Notes under the pieces: generated by a model | What the model was told of the DNA's origin: nothing | The model's database searches: none | What the model saw: only the letters and a program-made list of their open reading frames with translations | NCBI RefSeq assembly: GCF_005938675.2 | Contig: NZ_VCCH02000028.1 | Location: 1-64,000 of the forward strand | Direction: 5' to 3' | Length of the DNA: 64,000 bases | Origin: Mycobacterium sp. KBS0706 | GTDB taxonomy: Bacteria > Pseudomonadota > Alphaproteobacteria > DSM-16000 > Inquilinaceae | Program-made: the position numbers and the translations under genes | Shown: in pieces, positions 1 to 7,253 of the stretch | How positions within the stretch are numbered: position 1 is the first letter of the stretch | How the letters are laid out: each line of letters begins with the position of its first letter

Positions 1-462
1 AAGCCGCAATCGATTCGCGACGAGCAGGACGACCGCCTGGCCATCTGTGTCCTGCTGTGCCTTCTCGCCGCGCACCCCGACCTTGGCGAGGAGGTCGGCG
101 AGGGCTTCGCCAGGATCGAGATCGCCGATTCGGGCCTCGATGCGCTGCGCCAGACCCTGCTGGCGCGAACCGCTGATCCACAGCCGACTCGATCCTGCCT
201 GACTGTTCCCGAAGCCGATGGATTGCCGCCGGCGCTGGTCGACCGCATTCGCAGGAAATGGCCCTTCACCCGGCCGGAGGCTCCTGTGGAAGAGGCGCGC
301 GCCGGCTGGGCCATGGTCATGGGGCATCTCGAGCTGCGCGCTCTGCGGCGCGAATTCGCGGATGCCGCGCGCGATATGGCCAGGCTGGGGACAGAGGCCG
401 CGCTGGAACGCTGGCGCGGGCTGCGCCAGGAGATCGAACGTCGGACTATGAGCGCTGCGTAG
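1..462 (+). CDS. dnaG: DnaG-like primase, C-terminal part (cut by left edge)
   Basis: An open frame runs from the first base to a TAG at 460-462, leaving the last 153 residues of a protein. It begins with an arginine-rich stretch followed by a leucine-rich helix and a HPDL motif, then an LDALRQTLL helix, and ends with LRREF, ARDMARLGTEAALERW and LRQEIERR. This order matches the helicase-binding C-terminal domain of DnaG primases. The zinc-binding and TOPRIM catalytic regions would lie left of the window. A primase beside a conjugation system could prime the transferred strand or plasmid replication; that is inference. The family call rests on the tail only, so another primase-like replication protein is possible. 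Confidence 0.55.
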   Translation, partial: KPQSIRDEQDDRLAICVLLCLLAAHPDLGEEVGEGFARIEIADSGLDALRQTLLARTADPQPTRSCLTVPEADGLPPALVDRIRRKWPFTRPEAPVEEARAGWAMVMGHLELRALRREFADAARDMARLGTEAALERWRGLRQEIERRTMSAA

Positions 463-525
463 CCTGGGCTTGGGCAAAGAGGCGGGATAGCGGCCACATC
501 CGCTGAGGCACCTGTTGGGCGCGGC

Positions 526-1464
526 TCACCGCGGCCGGTTCCTATGTGGCCGCACCGGATCGACATCGCTCTCGGAGGGAGGCTCGGTTTTTGCCGCCCC
601 GTGTGCCGGCGCCTGGCCGCGCAGTCCGGACGCCACGAAGCTCACCGGAGCGCCCCGCTGGGCGCTCTCGGGAAGGTCGGCAGTCCAGCCGACAAACAGG
701 TGGCCGTCCTGCCGCATCAGAAAGTTCTCCCCCTGCCATCCGACCAAACGGCCGTCGTAGCGCTGGCCGGGCGTCGTCGTGGCGACGTAGAGCTCATTCC
801 AGTCGAATGGCTTTCCCCCGACCTCCTTGATGCCGGCGAGGAAACGTAGGGCCTCGCCCAGCGGGCGCACGCGTTCGGGGTCGCTGATCTCGGCGAACAT
901 GCGCCGCATCATATCCGGCTGCCGCTTGCTCGCCTGGACGCTCGCCTCGATCATTCGCTCCTTGCTGATCACGCTGAAGTCGAGCTCGTGCCCGGCTTCG
1001 CCCGCCAGGGCTTCAATGAATGCACGTTGCGTCCGGCCGTTACCCTCACGGAAGGGGTGCAGAGCGTTGATGCCGGCGAAGAGGTCCGCTGCCTGGCGGG
1101 AGAAGGTTTCCCGGTCTAGCCCTTGCAGCTGATTGTGGTGCTCGAGCGCGGTGAAGATTCGCGCCGCGCGGGGGGCAATCTCATCCGGCGTGGTGAAGGC
1201 CGCCAGCGGTCCGCCGTCATATTCCCGCTTGTACAGGTTGGTGGTTCGAGGTTCCCCGGCCCAGTCGTAGACGTCGTGGAAGATGTACCGATGCGTCGCC
1301 TTCAGCCGTTCAAAGTCGAAGGGGCCTTGCGGCCCCTCCGTTTCGATCAGGAACAATCGCGCTCTGGAAAGATCGGCTTCCCGCTGTGAGAGCTCGTCCG
1401 CATCGGCGATGCCGAGCCGGTTGCGCAGCGTACCGTTCGGCTGGACATACGGGTCAGGCGCCAT
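526..1464 (-). CDS. Fic-domain protein (AMP-transferase toxin), VbhT-like
   Basis: A 312-residue protein with a complete Fic core, including the active-site motif HPFREGNGRTQRAF (HxFx[D/E]GNGRxxR), where the histidine activates the target hydroxyl and GNGR binds ATP phosphates. Fic enzymes transfer AMP to target proteins; VbhT-type toxins modify bacterial topoisomerases (family knowledge). The C-terminal third (KPFDWNELYV, RYDGRLVGW, FLMRQDG) looks like a small beta domain resembling KfrB/OB-type domains after the Fic fold. No BID secretion domain was recognised. I chose the ATG at 1464, which overlaps the upstream antitoxin by 11 bases; the frame is open a further 33 bases upstream. The pair forms a toxin-antitoxin operon. 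Confidence 0.85.
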   Translation of the reverse strand: MAPDPYVQPNGTLRNRLGIADADELSQREADLSRARLFLIETEGPQGPFDFERLKATHRYIFHDVYDWAGEPRTTNLYKREYDGGPLAAFTTPDEIAPRAARIFTALEHHNQLQGLDRETFSRQAADLFAGINALHPFREGNGRTQRAFIEALAGEAGHELDFSVISKERMIEASVQASKRQPDMMRRMFAEISDPERVRPLGEALRFLAGIKEVGGKPFDWNELYVATTTPGQRYDGRLVGWQGENFLMRQDGHLFVGWTADLPESAQRGAPVSFVASGLRGQAPAHGAAKTEPPSESDVDPVRPHRNRPR

Positions 1465-1666
1465 GCAGCGCCCGGGTCTGCGCTCCCATCTCCTCATTCG
1501 AGATCTCGCCGCGCAGCCAAGCCTGGGCGACGGCCTCGGCCTCCGGCGTTGCCGTCAGCCCCTCGATCCGCAGGCTGTGGGTGGCGCGCTCATAGGCGCG
1601 GCGGCGGCGCTCTAGCTCCTCGGCAGCGATTGGCGGGACCGGGGTCCGGCGAGCGGCGACAGCCAT
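1454..1666 (-). CDS. VbhA-type antitoxin of the Fic protein
   Basis: A 70-residue helical protein. The segment THSLRIEGL contains the class I Fic inhibitory motif [S/T]xxxE[G/N] (here S-L-R-I-E-G), whose glutamate blocks ATP binding in the partner Fic site. The C-terminal part (AVAQAWLRGEISNEEM) has the usual VbhA helix. The start is fixed by an excellent Shine-Dalgarno, GAGGAGG, six bases before the ATG at 1666; an earlier in-frame start at 1690 lacks one. It lies immediately upstream of and overlaps the fic gene, as in VbhA/VbhT. It should neutralise the toxin in plasmid-bearing cells and promote plasmid maintenance. Confidence 0.85.
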   Translation of the reverse strand: MAVAARRTPVPPIAAEELERRRRAYERATHSLRIEGLTATPEAEAVAQAWLRGEISNEEMGAQTRALHGA

Positions 1667-1692
1667 TTTGCCCTCCTCATCTCTGGTCAAGC

Positions 1693-1721
1693 ATCATAGC
1701 TCTTTTTTGGCGGAATTCCAA
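1693..1721 (-). promoter_or_regulatory. Sigma-70-type promoter of the antitoxin-fic operon
   Basis: Read on the minus strand, TTGGAA (1721-1716) and TATGAT (1698-1693) are separated by exactly 17 bases, close to the TTGACA/TATAAT consensus. Transcription would start near 1686, about 20 bases before the antitoxin ATG. It sits in the 59-base gap after the DotL gene, so the toxin-antitoxin pair can be expressed independently of the long conjugation operon. Confidence 0.6.
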
Positions 1722-1725
1722 ACAC

Positions 1726-4320
1726 TTAGGCTCTGAACCGAGCGCCTCGTCCACGCGGTTGTGTCGGGGCGAAAGGCGAGGCAAGGGCGCCAGCATCAGC
1801 CTCGCCGCCGACGTCATCACCACCGAACGGATCCTCTCCCACGTCCAGGGCTGTTTCGGCCGCGCGCCGCGCCGCAAGCCACCGCGAGAGCGTTGAAGCA
1901 CTGACACCGATCTCCCGGGCCACCTCCGTCTGCGATCGTCCTGCGTCGAGCAGCGCCGCGGCCCTGGCCTCCTTGTCGGGGGTCATCGCTGTTCGGCGCG
2001 GGGCCTCGTCGCGCGCGGCGTCCTCGCTCGCCGCCACGAGCTCCTCCAGGGCCTGGTCGTCGATGTCCCAGCTCTGCGGTGACCCGGCCTCCGGCATCGC
2101 CGACGGGTGCCCAGCCTGTACCGTGGGCGGCAGCGTTTGCGACAGGATCTCCATCATCATCGTCTGGTGCCGCAGATTGGCGTCCGCCAAGCGCTGCTCC
2201 TTCCGAATCCGCTCTCGCGCCTGCTCGATGCCCGCGTCCCCGCCGGCGAAGCCGGCCATCGGCGACCGCACCGCCACGAAGTGCGGCAGCCGTAGCTCCT
2301 TCGTCTCGGGCATGTCGCCGGTGAAGTAGGAGAGGTATCTCACGACCCTCGCGCCGCCGCGGCCCGTCGCGTCGCCGGCGCCGACGATCATGGTGAACTC
2401 GCCGTCCTTCTGCTTGTTCAGGTCGTCGACGCTGATCCGCTCCCGTTCCTCCATCCGGCTGGTGCGCGACAGCTCGGGCGCCCCAATGTCGCCGGGGTGG
2501 TACTGCGCCTCCTGGATGACCTGGACCTGGGTGCGGCCGCCGGCGCCTGCGAGCTTGCGGAACGTGTCGGAATCGTAGCCGCTGGTCGTGCGGCCCGCAT
2601 ACTTGACGTTCGCGTTGCCCCAGGTCCTCTCGCCCTCGACCTTGTCACTGGCGAGCAGGTCGTCATAGGTCTGGATCCCGAACAGCAGTGAGACCAGGAA
2701 ACCGCGCGCCTGGGCGAAGGCCTTCGCGAAGCCCTTCACCAGGTAGTAGCCGTACTCGTCGAGGATGATGAAAAACGGCGTCCGCGCGTTCTCGGCGGCG
2801 GCCTCAATGATCTGGCGCCGCGATCCCTCCATCGGGGTGTCGAGGAATTGGGCGAGGGCGCCCTTGATGGCGGCCACCGACAGGCGGCCTAACATCTCCG
2901 AGCCCTTCTCGCTGCGCTCGAGCGAGGGCAGCAGCACCAGCAGCAGCCGGCGATTCAGGATGACATCCCGGAAGTCCACCTCGCCGATCTCGTCGTTGTA
3001 GATCTTCCGATAGCCGAAGGTCAGCGTGCCGATCGCCGGCACCATCTGCGATTCCAGGTAGCCGTGCTGGTTGAGGGTCTCCTCGCGCGACAGTTTCGGC
3101 CCGTCTCCGGGCGGATCGCCGTCGCGGCCGATCGCCGGCCGGGGGTAGCAGATCTCGGCCTCGCCGTTGGGGCCCGGCCCTGGACCGCGCCAGCTGCGCT
3201 TGAACTCGATCCAGACCATCGGGTCGAATTCCGGAAGCAGATGCGGCACGCGCGGCCGCGTCTCGGTATAGGCGGGCAGCGAGTTGAGCGAGAACTCGAT
3301 CAGCCCGAAGTCATGCGCCTTCATCTTGGCGAAGAGCTGGGCGAAGCCGCTGCCGCGCACCCTGCGGCCGTTGACCGTCTCGTTGCGGAGGTCGACCAGA
3401 TTGCCGCGCAGGTCCTGGAACACCCCGAAATGCACCAGGTTCTCGATCCGCTGCAGGTTGACGAAGCGGGCGAAGAGCTCCGGGTTGGAAACGACGAGCC
3501 CGGCGCGGCTCAGCCGAGCCAGGCTCATGGTCACGCCCTGGACGAACGAGATCGCCCGCTCCTGCCAGGATCCGTCGCCGCTTCCGGTATCCGGAAGCAG
3601 GCTGACCAGCAGCTCCGATTTCATGTCGGCGGATCCAAGCGCGACCGGGTTGAAGGTGTGCGAGGATTTTGCGTCCTCGACCGCGTCGTGGTCGCGGCCG
3701 CCCTTGATAAAATTCATCACCAGGAAGTCCTCATCCCGCCCCATGATCCGGGCGATCCGGAACATCGAGTCCCGGGTCTTGTGATGGGCCTTGCCGTCGA
3801 TCAGGATCGCGCCGGAGCCGAGCATCATGGCGTTGTGGACGAATCCGAGCAGCGCCTCTGTCTTGCCCGATCCGGTGGTGCCGACCATGCCGCCATGGGT
3901 GGTCACGTCCCGGCAGCTCGACCAGACCTCGCGGCCGGAATTGAACTCACGGCCGATATAGACCTCGCCGTCGCCGGGCTTGCCCGTCGTGCGGTCGAGG
4001 AAGGTGGAGCCGTCGGCGTTGACCCAGGCCGGCACCCGGAACGGCATGTCCCACAGGCGGCGCCGGTAACGTCCGCGGTGGTAGTAGAGGAAGAAGAGCG
4101 GGATGGCGCCGAGCAGCACGATCGCCTCCGGTAGAAGCGGCACCCAGCAGAACAGGAGGGACGCCCCGGCCATGGCGCCGAACAGCTTGAAGGTTCCTGC
4201 GGGGCTATCCGCCAGGTCCGACAGCTTCTGCGGCAAACTGCGGACGTCTTCAATCCGGGTGCCGTGTCGGATCTCCTGCTGGCGCTCCACCCCCTCGAAA
4301 TGCACCTTCCTTCCGGCCAT
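1726..4320 (-). CDS. dotL: Type IVB coupling protein DotL/IcmO/TrbC
   Basis: An 864-residue FtsK/VirD4-class ATPase that links the relaxosome to the secretion channel at the inner membrane. Two hydrophobic segments lie at about residues 45-85, then a Walker A GTTGSGKT near residue 150 and a Walker B-like FFIILDEYG near residue 520. The IncI TrbC/Legionella DotL order is kept. The C-terminus departs from the family: after an Asp/Glu-rich linker there is a clear helix-turn-helix (SQTEVAREIGVSASTLSRWL, about residues 795-815), then an acidic tail. It is the last conjugation gene of this operon; the next gene upstream ends three bases before its ATG. Confidence is high for the family and moderate for DNA binding by the tail. 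Confidence 0.9.
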   Translation of the reverse strand: MAGRKVHFEGVERQQEIRHGTRIEDVRSLPQKLSDLADSPAGTFKLFGAMAGASLLFCWVPLLPEAIVLLGAIPLFFLYYHRGRYRRRLWDMPFRVPAWVNADGSTFLDRTTGKPGDGEVYIGREFNSGREVWSSCRDVTTHGGMVGTTGSGKTEALLGFVHNAMMLGSGAILIDGKAHHKTRDSMFRIARIMGRDEDFLVMNFIKGGRDHDAVEDAKSSHTFNPVALGSADMKSELLVSLLPDTGSGDGSWQERAISFVQGVTMSLARLSRAGLVVSNPELFARFVNLQRIENLVHFGVFQDLRGNLVDLRNETVNGRRVRGSGFAQLFAKMKAHDFGLIEFSLNSLPAYTETRPRVPHLLPEFDPMVWIEFKRSWRGPGPGPNGEAEICYPRPAIGRDGDPPGDGPKLSREETLNQHGYLESQMVPAIGTLTFGYRKIYNDEIGEVDFRDVILNRRLLLVLLPSLERSEKGSEMLGRLSVAAIKGALAQFLDTPMEGSRRQIIEAAAENARTPFFIILDEYGYYLVKGFAKAFAQARGFLVSLLFGIQTYDDLLASDKVEGERTWGNANVKYAGRTTSGYDSDTFRKLAGAGGRTQVQVIQEAQYHPGDIGAPELSRTSRMEERERISVDDLNKQKDGEFTMIVGAGDATGRGGARVVRYLSYFTGDMPETKELRLPHFVAVRSPMAGFAGGDAGIEQARERIRKEQRLADANLRHQTMMMEILSQTLPPTVQAGHPSAMPEAGSPQSWDIDDQALEELVAASEDAARDEAPRRTAMTPDKEARAAALLDAGRSQTEVAREIGVSASTLSRWLAARRAAETALDVGEDPFGGDDVGGEADAGALASPFAPTQPRGRGARFRA

Positions 4321-4323
4321 CGC

Positions 4324-4668
4324 CTAGTTCCTCTCAAGCCAACGGGCGATCTTGCCGGCCCGGCGCCAGGCCACGATCCCGCCAATCGCAAACACCGCCG
4401 TCAGCAGGACCGCCGCGACGAGCTGAAGCTCATTCCCGGATGTGAGGTAGAGGCCGAGCGCACCGCCGCCCGTCACGGCGCAGCACACCAGGGCGAGGAC
4501 GACCGTACGCCGCAGCTCTCGCAGCACCCGGCTCGGCTGGCGCCCATCCAGGACCGGCTGCGGCGCCTCGGCCGCGTGCCGCGCTGAGCGCCAGGCCGCG
4601 GCTCCCAGCGCCCCCAGCTCGCTCGGGCGCCGCACAGGGTTGAGGAATCGGAGGACGCGCCAGATCAT
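4324..4668 (-). CDS. Small two-helix membrane protein in the T4BSS operon
   Basis: A 114-residue protein with a basic N-terminal half and two predicted transmembrane helices in the second half (TVVLALVCCAVTGGGALGLYL and VAAVLLTAVFAIGGIVAW), ending in a basic tail. Its ATG at 4668 overlaps the stop of the upstream IcmC-like gene and it ends just before dotL. The position between dotL and the IcmC-like gene suggests a small inner-membrane partner of the coupling complex, but I recognise no named family. Confidence 0.7.
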   Translation of the reverse strand: MIWRVLRFLNPVRRPSELGALGAAAWRSARHAAEAPQPVLDGRQPSRVLRELRRTVVLALVCCAVTGGGALGLYLTSGNELQLVAAVLLTAVFAIGGIVAWRRAGKIARWLERN

Positions 4669-5240
4669 GGCTGCCCTCCCGGATCGTCGAGCATCTGGCA
4701 GATGTTATCGACGCCGATCTTCAGGCCGAACGTGTTGCCGACGAGGGTGGTCGCGTCGACGATGAAGAAGCACACGGTGCCGGCGATGAAGAAGACCCAG
4801 GCCTCGCCCATGCCGCGCCGGTGCCCGGCGGTCACCTGGTAGGAGACCATGAAGCCGCGGTGAATCGCGGTGACGCCGATGAAGAAGAAGAACAGCACCA
4901 CCACGGCGTTGATGCCCTGGCAATAGGTGCTGCTGCCGACATCCGGCTTCGTGTAGGCGAAGATCGTTGTCTCTCCGGTGCCCCCCAGGACGAAGGTGTT
5001 GCCCGATTTCCACAGGAGGAAGGGCATCACCACCATCGCGCCGCCGATCAGGAGCTTGCCGACGACACCGAGCCAGGTGACCTCGCGCCGGCCGGGCGAG
5101 ATCGCCATCGCATAGGCGTCGCCGAGTGCTCGCCCGGTTATGATCAGGCCGACGATCGCGATCAGGATCGTCACCAGCTCGGTCGCGACCGGGAACGCCG
5201 TGGCGAGGTTGATCAGAAGCCTGCCGAGATCGGCCGTCAT
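4665..5240 (-). CDS. IcmC/DotE (TraQ)-like integral membrane protein
   Basis: A 191-residue protein with about four transmembrane segments: one near the N-terminus (VTILIAIVGLIITGRALG), one around LIGGAMVVMPFLLWKSG, one in VVVLFFFFIGVTAIHRGF and one in FFIAGTVCFFIVDATTLVG. This layout, the GRALGDAYAM segment after helix 1 and the length match the IcmC/DotE and IncI TraQ family of inner-membrane conjugation proteins. The ATG at 5240 overlaps the upstream stop (ATGA). A much longer open frame to 5882 exists but crosses real genes and is not used. The role in the channel is unknown in any system. Confidence 0.7.
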   Translation of the reverse strand: MTADLGRLLINLATAFPVATELVTILIAIVGLIITGRALGDAYAMAISPGRREVTWLGVVGKLLIGGAMVVMPFLLWKSGNTFVLGGTGETTIFAYTKPDVGSSTYCQGINAVVVLFFFFIGVTAIHRGFMVSYQVTAGHRRGMGEAWVFFIAGTVCFFIVDATTLVGNTFGLKIGVDNICQMLDDPGGQP

Positions 5241-5704
5241 CGCGTGGCCTCCTGTCCAATCAGCCGTCGCACGGCGAGACTGACGCCGATCATGCTGGCG
5301 CCGGCCATGGCGGCCGCCGTCAGTTGTGGCAGCAGTGGCGACGCCTCGGGGTCGCTGCCCCTGATCAGCCAGGCCATGCTCGCGGCCAGGAAGACGAAGC
5401 CTCCGACTTCGACCCCGAGGGCCAGCCGGCGGACGACCCGTCGCGCGATCGCGGACAGCGTCGAGGCGGATTCGGACACCGAGATCAGCTCGATCACCGC
5501 AAACAACACGACCGCGGAGGCGACAGCCCGCATCGATCCATCGCTCCACAGGGAGCTGTCCCCGCCCTCGATCCAGCCTGGGCCAAGGATCCACAGCGTT
5601 ATGTGCAGCGAAGCGTGCACGGTTGCGATCGCTGCCAGCGTCGTTGCGATCACCTCGATCGCGATGTCGATCACTGTGAAAAAGGGATTGCGATCGCGTC
5701 TCAT
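5237..5704 (-). CDS. Four-helix membrane protein of the conjugation operon
   Basis: A 155-residue hydrophobic protein with about four membrane helices (IAIEVIATTLAAIATVHASL, AVASAVVLFAVIELISV, LGVEVGGFVFLAASMAWLI, AMAGASMIGVSLAVRRL). Both ends overlap neighbours by ATGA junctions, so it is translated with the DotM and IcmC-like genes. The protein at 22563-23063 in the other operon has a similar length and topology and likewise precedes a small IcmC/D-like gene. I do not recognise a named family. Confidence 0.7.
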   Translation of the reverse strand: MRRDRNPFFTVIDIAIEVIATTLAAIATVHASLHITLWILGPGWIEGGDSSLWSDGSMRAVASAVVLFAVIELISVSESASTLSAIARRVVRRLALGVEVGGFVFLAASMAWLIRGSDPEASPLLPQLTAAAMAGASMIGVSLAVRRLIGQEATR

Positions 5705-5949
5705 GGCGTCCGCTCCTCGCTTTGGGGTGGCTGCCGCTTCTGACGTTGGATCGCCTCGAGCCGGTCCAATCTTGCTTCGATCGCAGATAGCCTCGCGCCG
5801 AGCTCACGGATCTCGAGGCGGTCGAGATCCTCCGGCCGCGGCGGCAGCTGATAGGGTGAGACCGGCGTGCGATCCGGCACATATTCCGGCCCGGCAGCCT
5901 GCGCCGGCAGGGTTGCCAAGGCGATGGTGATCGCGGCTGCGCGCATCAT
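5701..5949 (-). CDS. Small secreted coiled-coil protein
   Basis: An 82-residue protein starting MMRAAAITIALATLPAQAAG, a typical Sec signal peptide cleaved after AQA. A proline-rich stretch is followed by a charged coiled coil (LEIRELGARLSAIEARLDRL) and a basic end. It overlaps dotM upstream and the four-helix gene downstream by ATGA. The gene at 20036-20284 in the divergent operon encodes a protein of the same length and plan. A periplasmic adaptor role is plausible; no family is recognised. Confidence 0.65.
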   Translation of the reverse strand: MMRAAAITIALATLPAQAAGPEYVPDRTPVSPYQLPPRPEDLDRLEIRELGARLSAIEARLDRLEAIQRQKRQPPQSEERTP

Positions 5950-7253
5950 GCGGCTCTCACCCGCGCCGCGGTCGCGCGCAGGCGCCGCACCGTGTCGTCC
6001 GTCAGATACTTCCGCGCCTCGACCCGGAGCGCCCGATAGGCTTCCGCGAATTGCGGCGTCTCGATCGGTCCTCCGGCCTGGCGCTCCGCCAGCCAGTGCG
6101 CCTGGGCGCCGGCGGCGATCGGCGTCGAGGCCGGCGCCCCCACGACGCGCACGAAACACCACAGGGGATAGTCGACGAATCGGAGCCACCGAAACGATTC
6201 CGGGGGGAAGATGCCGGCCGTCCTGGTTTCGACCAGCACCGTGGCGAGGCAGCCGGAGAGATAGTGGTTGCGCTTCAGAAGCCCGAGCAGCTCCGGATGT
6301 TCCCGTGCCACCGCGTCGGCCAGCCAGCGACGGTCCGGCGCCGCCGGATTGTCCTCGCGCAGCACCTCGGCAAGCGTCAGGCTGCCGTCGGGAGCGCCGT
6401 CGGCGCCGAGCACCAGCTTCGTGCCGTGCCGCGCCTTCAGCGCGTTGAGGTGGCGCCAGACATCGTCCATCCGGCGCGCCACCGCCGAGACGGTCCCGGC
6501 GAACGCTTCCGCGGTGCCGGCCTGGTCACGGCCCGCGATCCGTTCCAGCCCGGTCCTCAGCAGGATCGCGGCCGGCCAGGGTAGGGCCTCGATCGCCGCC
6601 TCGACGACCGGCATCGTCAGGAACGGGTTCGGCCCTCCCAGCGAAAGCATCAGCTCTTCCCGGAGCCGATCCTCCCGAAGCACGAGGTCGGGACCGGCAT
6701 AGGTCCCCGCAGGCACCTCGCCCAGGGGCGGGTCGAGCACCTCGACGATCGCGCCCGTCCGTTCCAGCAGGTCCAGCGCCCGCTCGGGCATTCGCGCCGG
6801 GCCACGATCGAGTGGCATCGACGACAGGTCATAGTCGAGGAAGAACCGGTTTGCCGGATGCCGGCGGCTCTGGGCCTCCATCACCGCCCGCCATCCCCGC
6901 GGCTTCGGTGATGCGGCCAGCCCGTCCAGATGGTCCAGCTTGACCCTGATGATGGCCACGGCGCCGATCGCTGCCACCAGCACCGTCATGATCAGGCCGA
7001 AAGGCACCGACGCCTTAGCCATCGCCATGACCCCCGGCCGATAGGATGCGGCCTGGGCGAACACTTGGTCCCAGCCCCCGCTCCACAGCGGCCATGTTCC
7101 GGCACTCTCGACCATCCGCAAGGCGTGGAACGCCGACCCCAGAAGTCCCGGCTTGGCGAACCACAGCAGCGAGACCAGGAGATACAGGGCGCCGAGGAAG
7201 AACAAGGTCAGGCCCGGTATCGTCTGCAAGAACTGTTTGGGCCGCTTCTCCAT
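5946..7253 (-). CDS. dotM: DotM/IcmP/TrbA, coupling-complex protein
   Basis: A 435-residue inner-membrane protein. Two N-terminal helices (LTLFFLGALYLLVSLLWF and FGLIMTVLVAAIGAVAII) precede a soluble domain that ends with LVETRTAGIFPPESFRWLRFVD and YPLWCFVRVVG, the conserved C-terminal segment of the DotM/TrbA family. DotM forms the coupling complex with DotL in Legionella, and TrbA is essential for R64 transfer. The ATG at 7253 overlaps the topA stop by one base (TGATG); the GTG just before it is a less likely start. It lies in the same operon as dotL. Confidence 0.85.
   Translation of the reverse strand: MEKRPKQFLQTIPGLTLFFLGALYLLVSLLWFAKPGLLGSAFHALRMVESAGTWPLWSGGWDQVFAQAASYRPGVMAMAKASVPFGLIMTVLVAAIGAVAIIRVKLDHLDGLAASPKPRGWRAVMEAQSRRHPANRFFLDYDLSSMPLDRGPARMPERALDLLERTGAIVEVLDPPLGEVPAGTYAGPDLVLREDRLREELMLSLGGPNPFLTMPVVEAAIEALPWPAAILLRTGLERIAGRDQAGTAEAFAGTVSAVARRMDDVWRHLNALKARHGTKLVLGADGAPDGSLTLAEVLREDNPAAPDRRWLADAVAREHPELLGLLKRNHYLSGCLATVLVETRTAGIFPPESFRWLRFVDYPLWCFVRVVGAPASTPIAAGAQAHWLAERQAGGPIETPQFAEAYRALRVEARKYLTDDTVRRLRATAARVRAA

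Noticed and set aside
3064-4134. 356-codon plus-strand open frame opposite dotL
   Set aside because: Antisense shadow of the coupling protein, with no ribosome site or domain.
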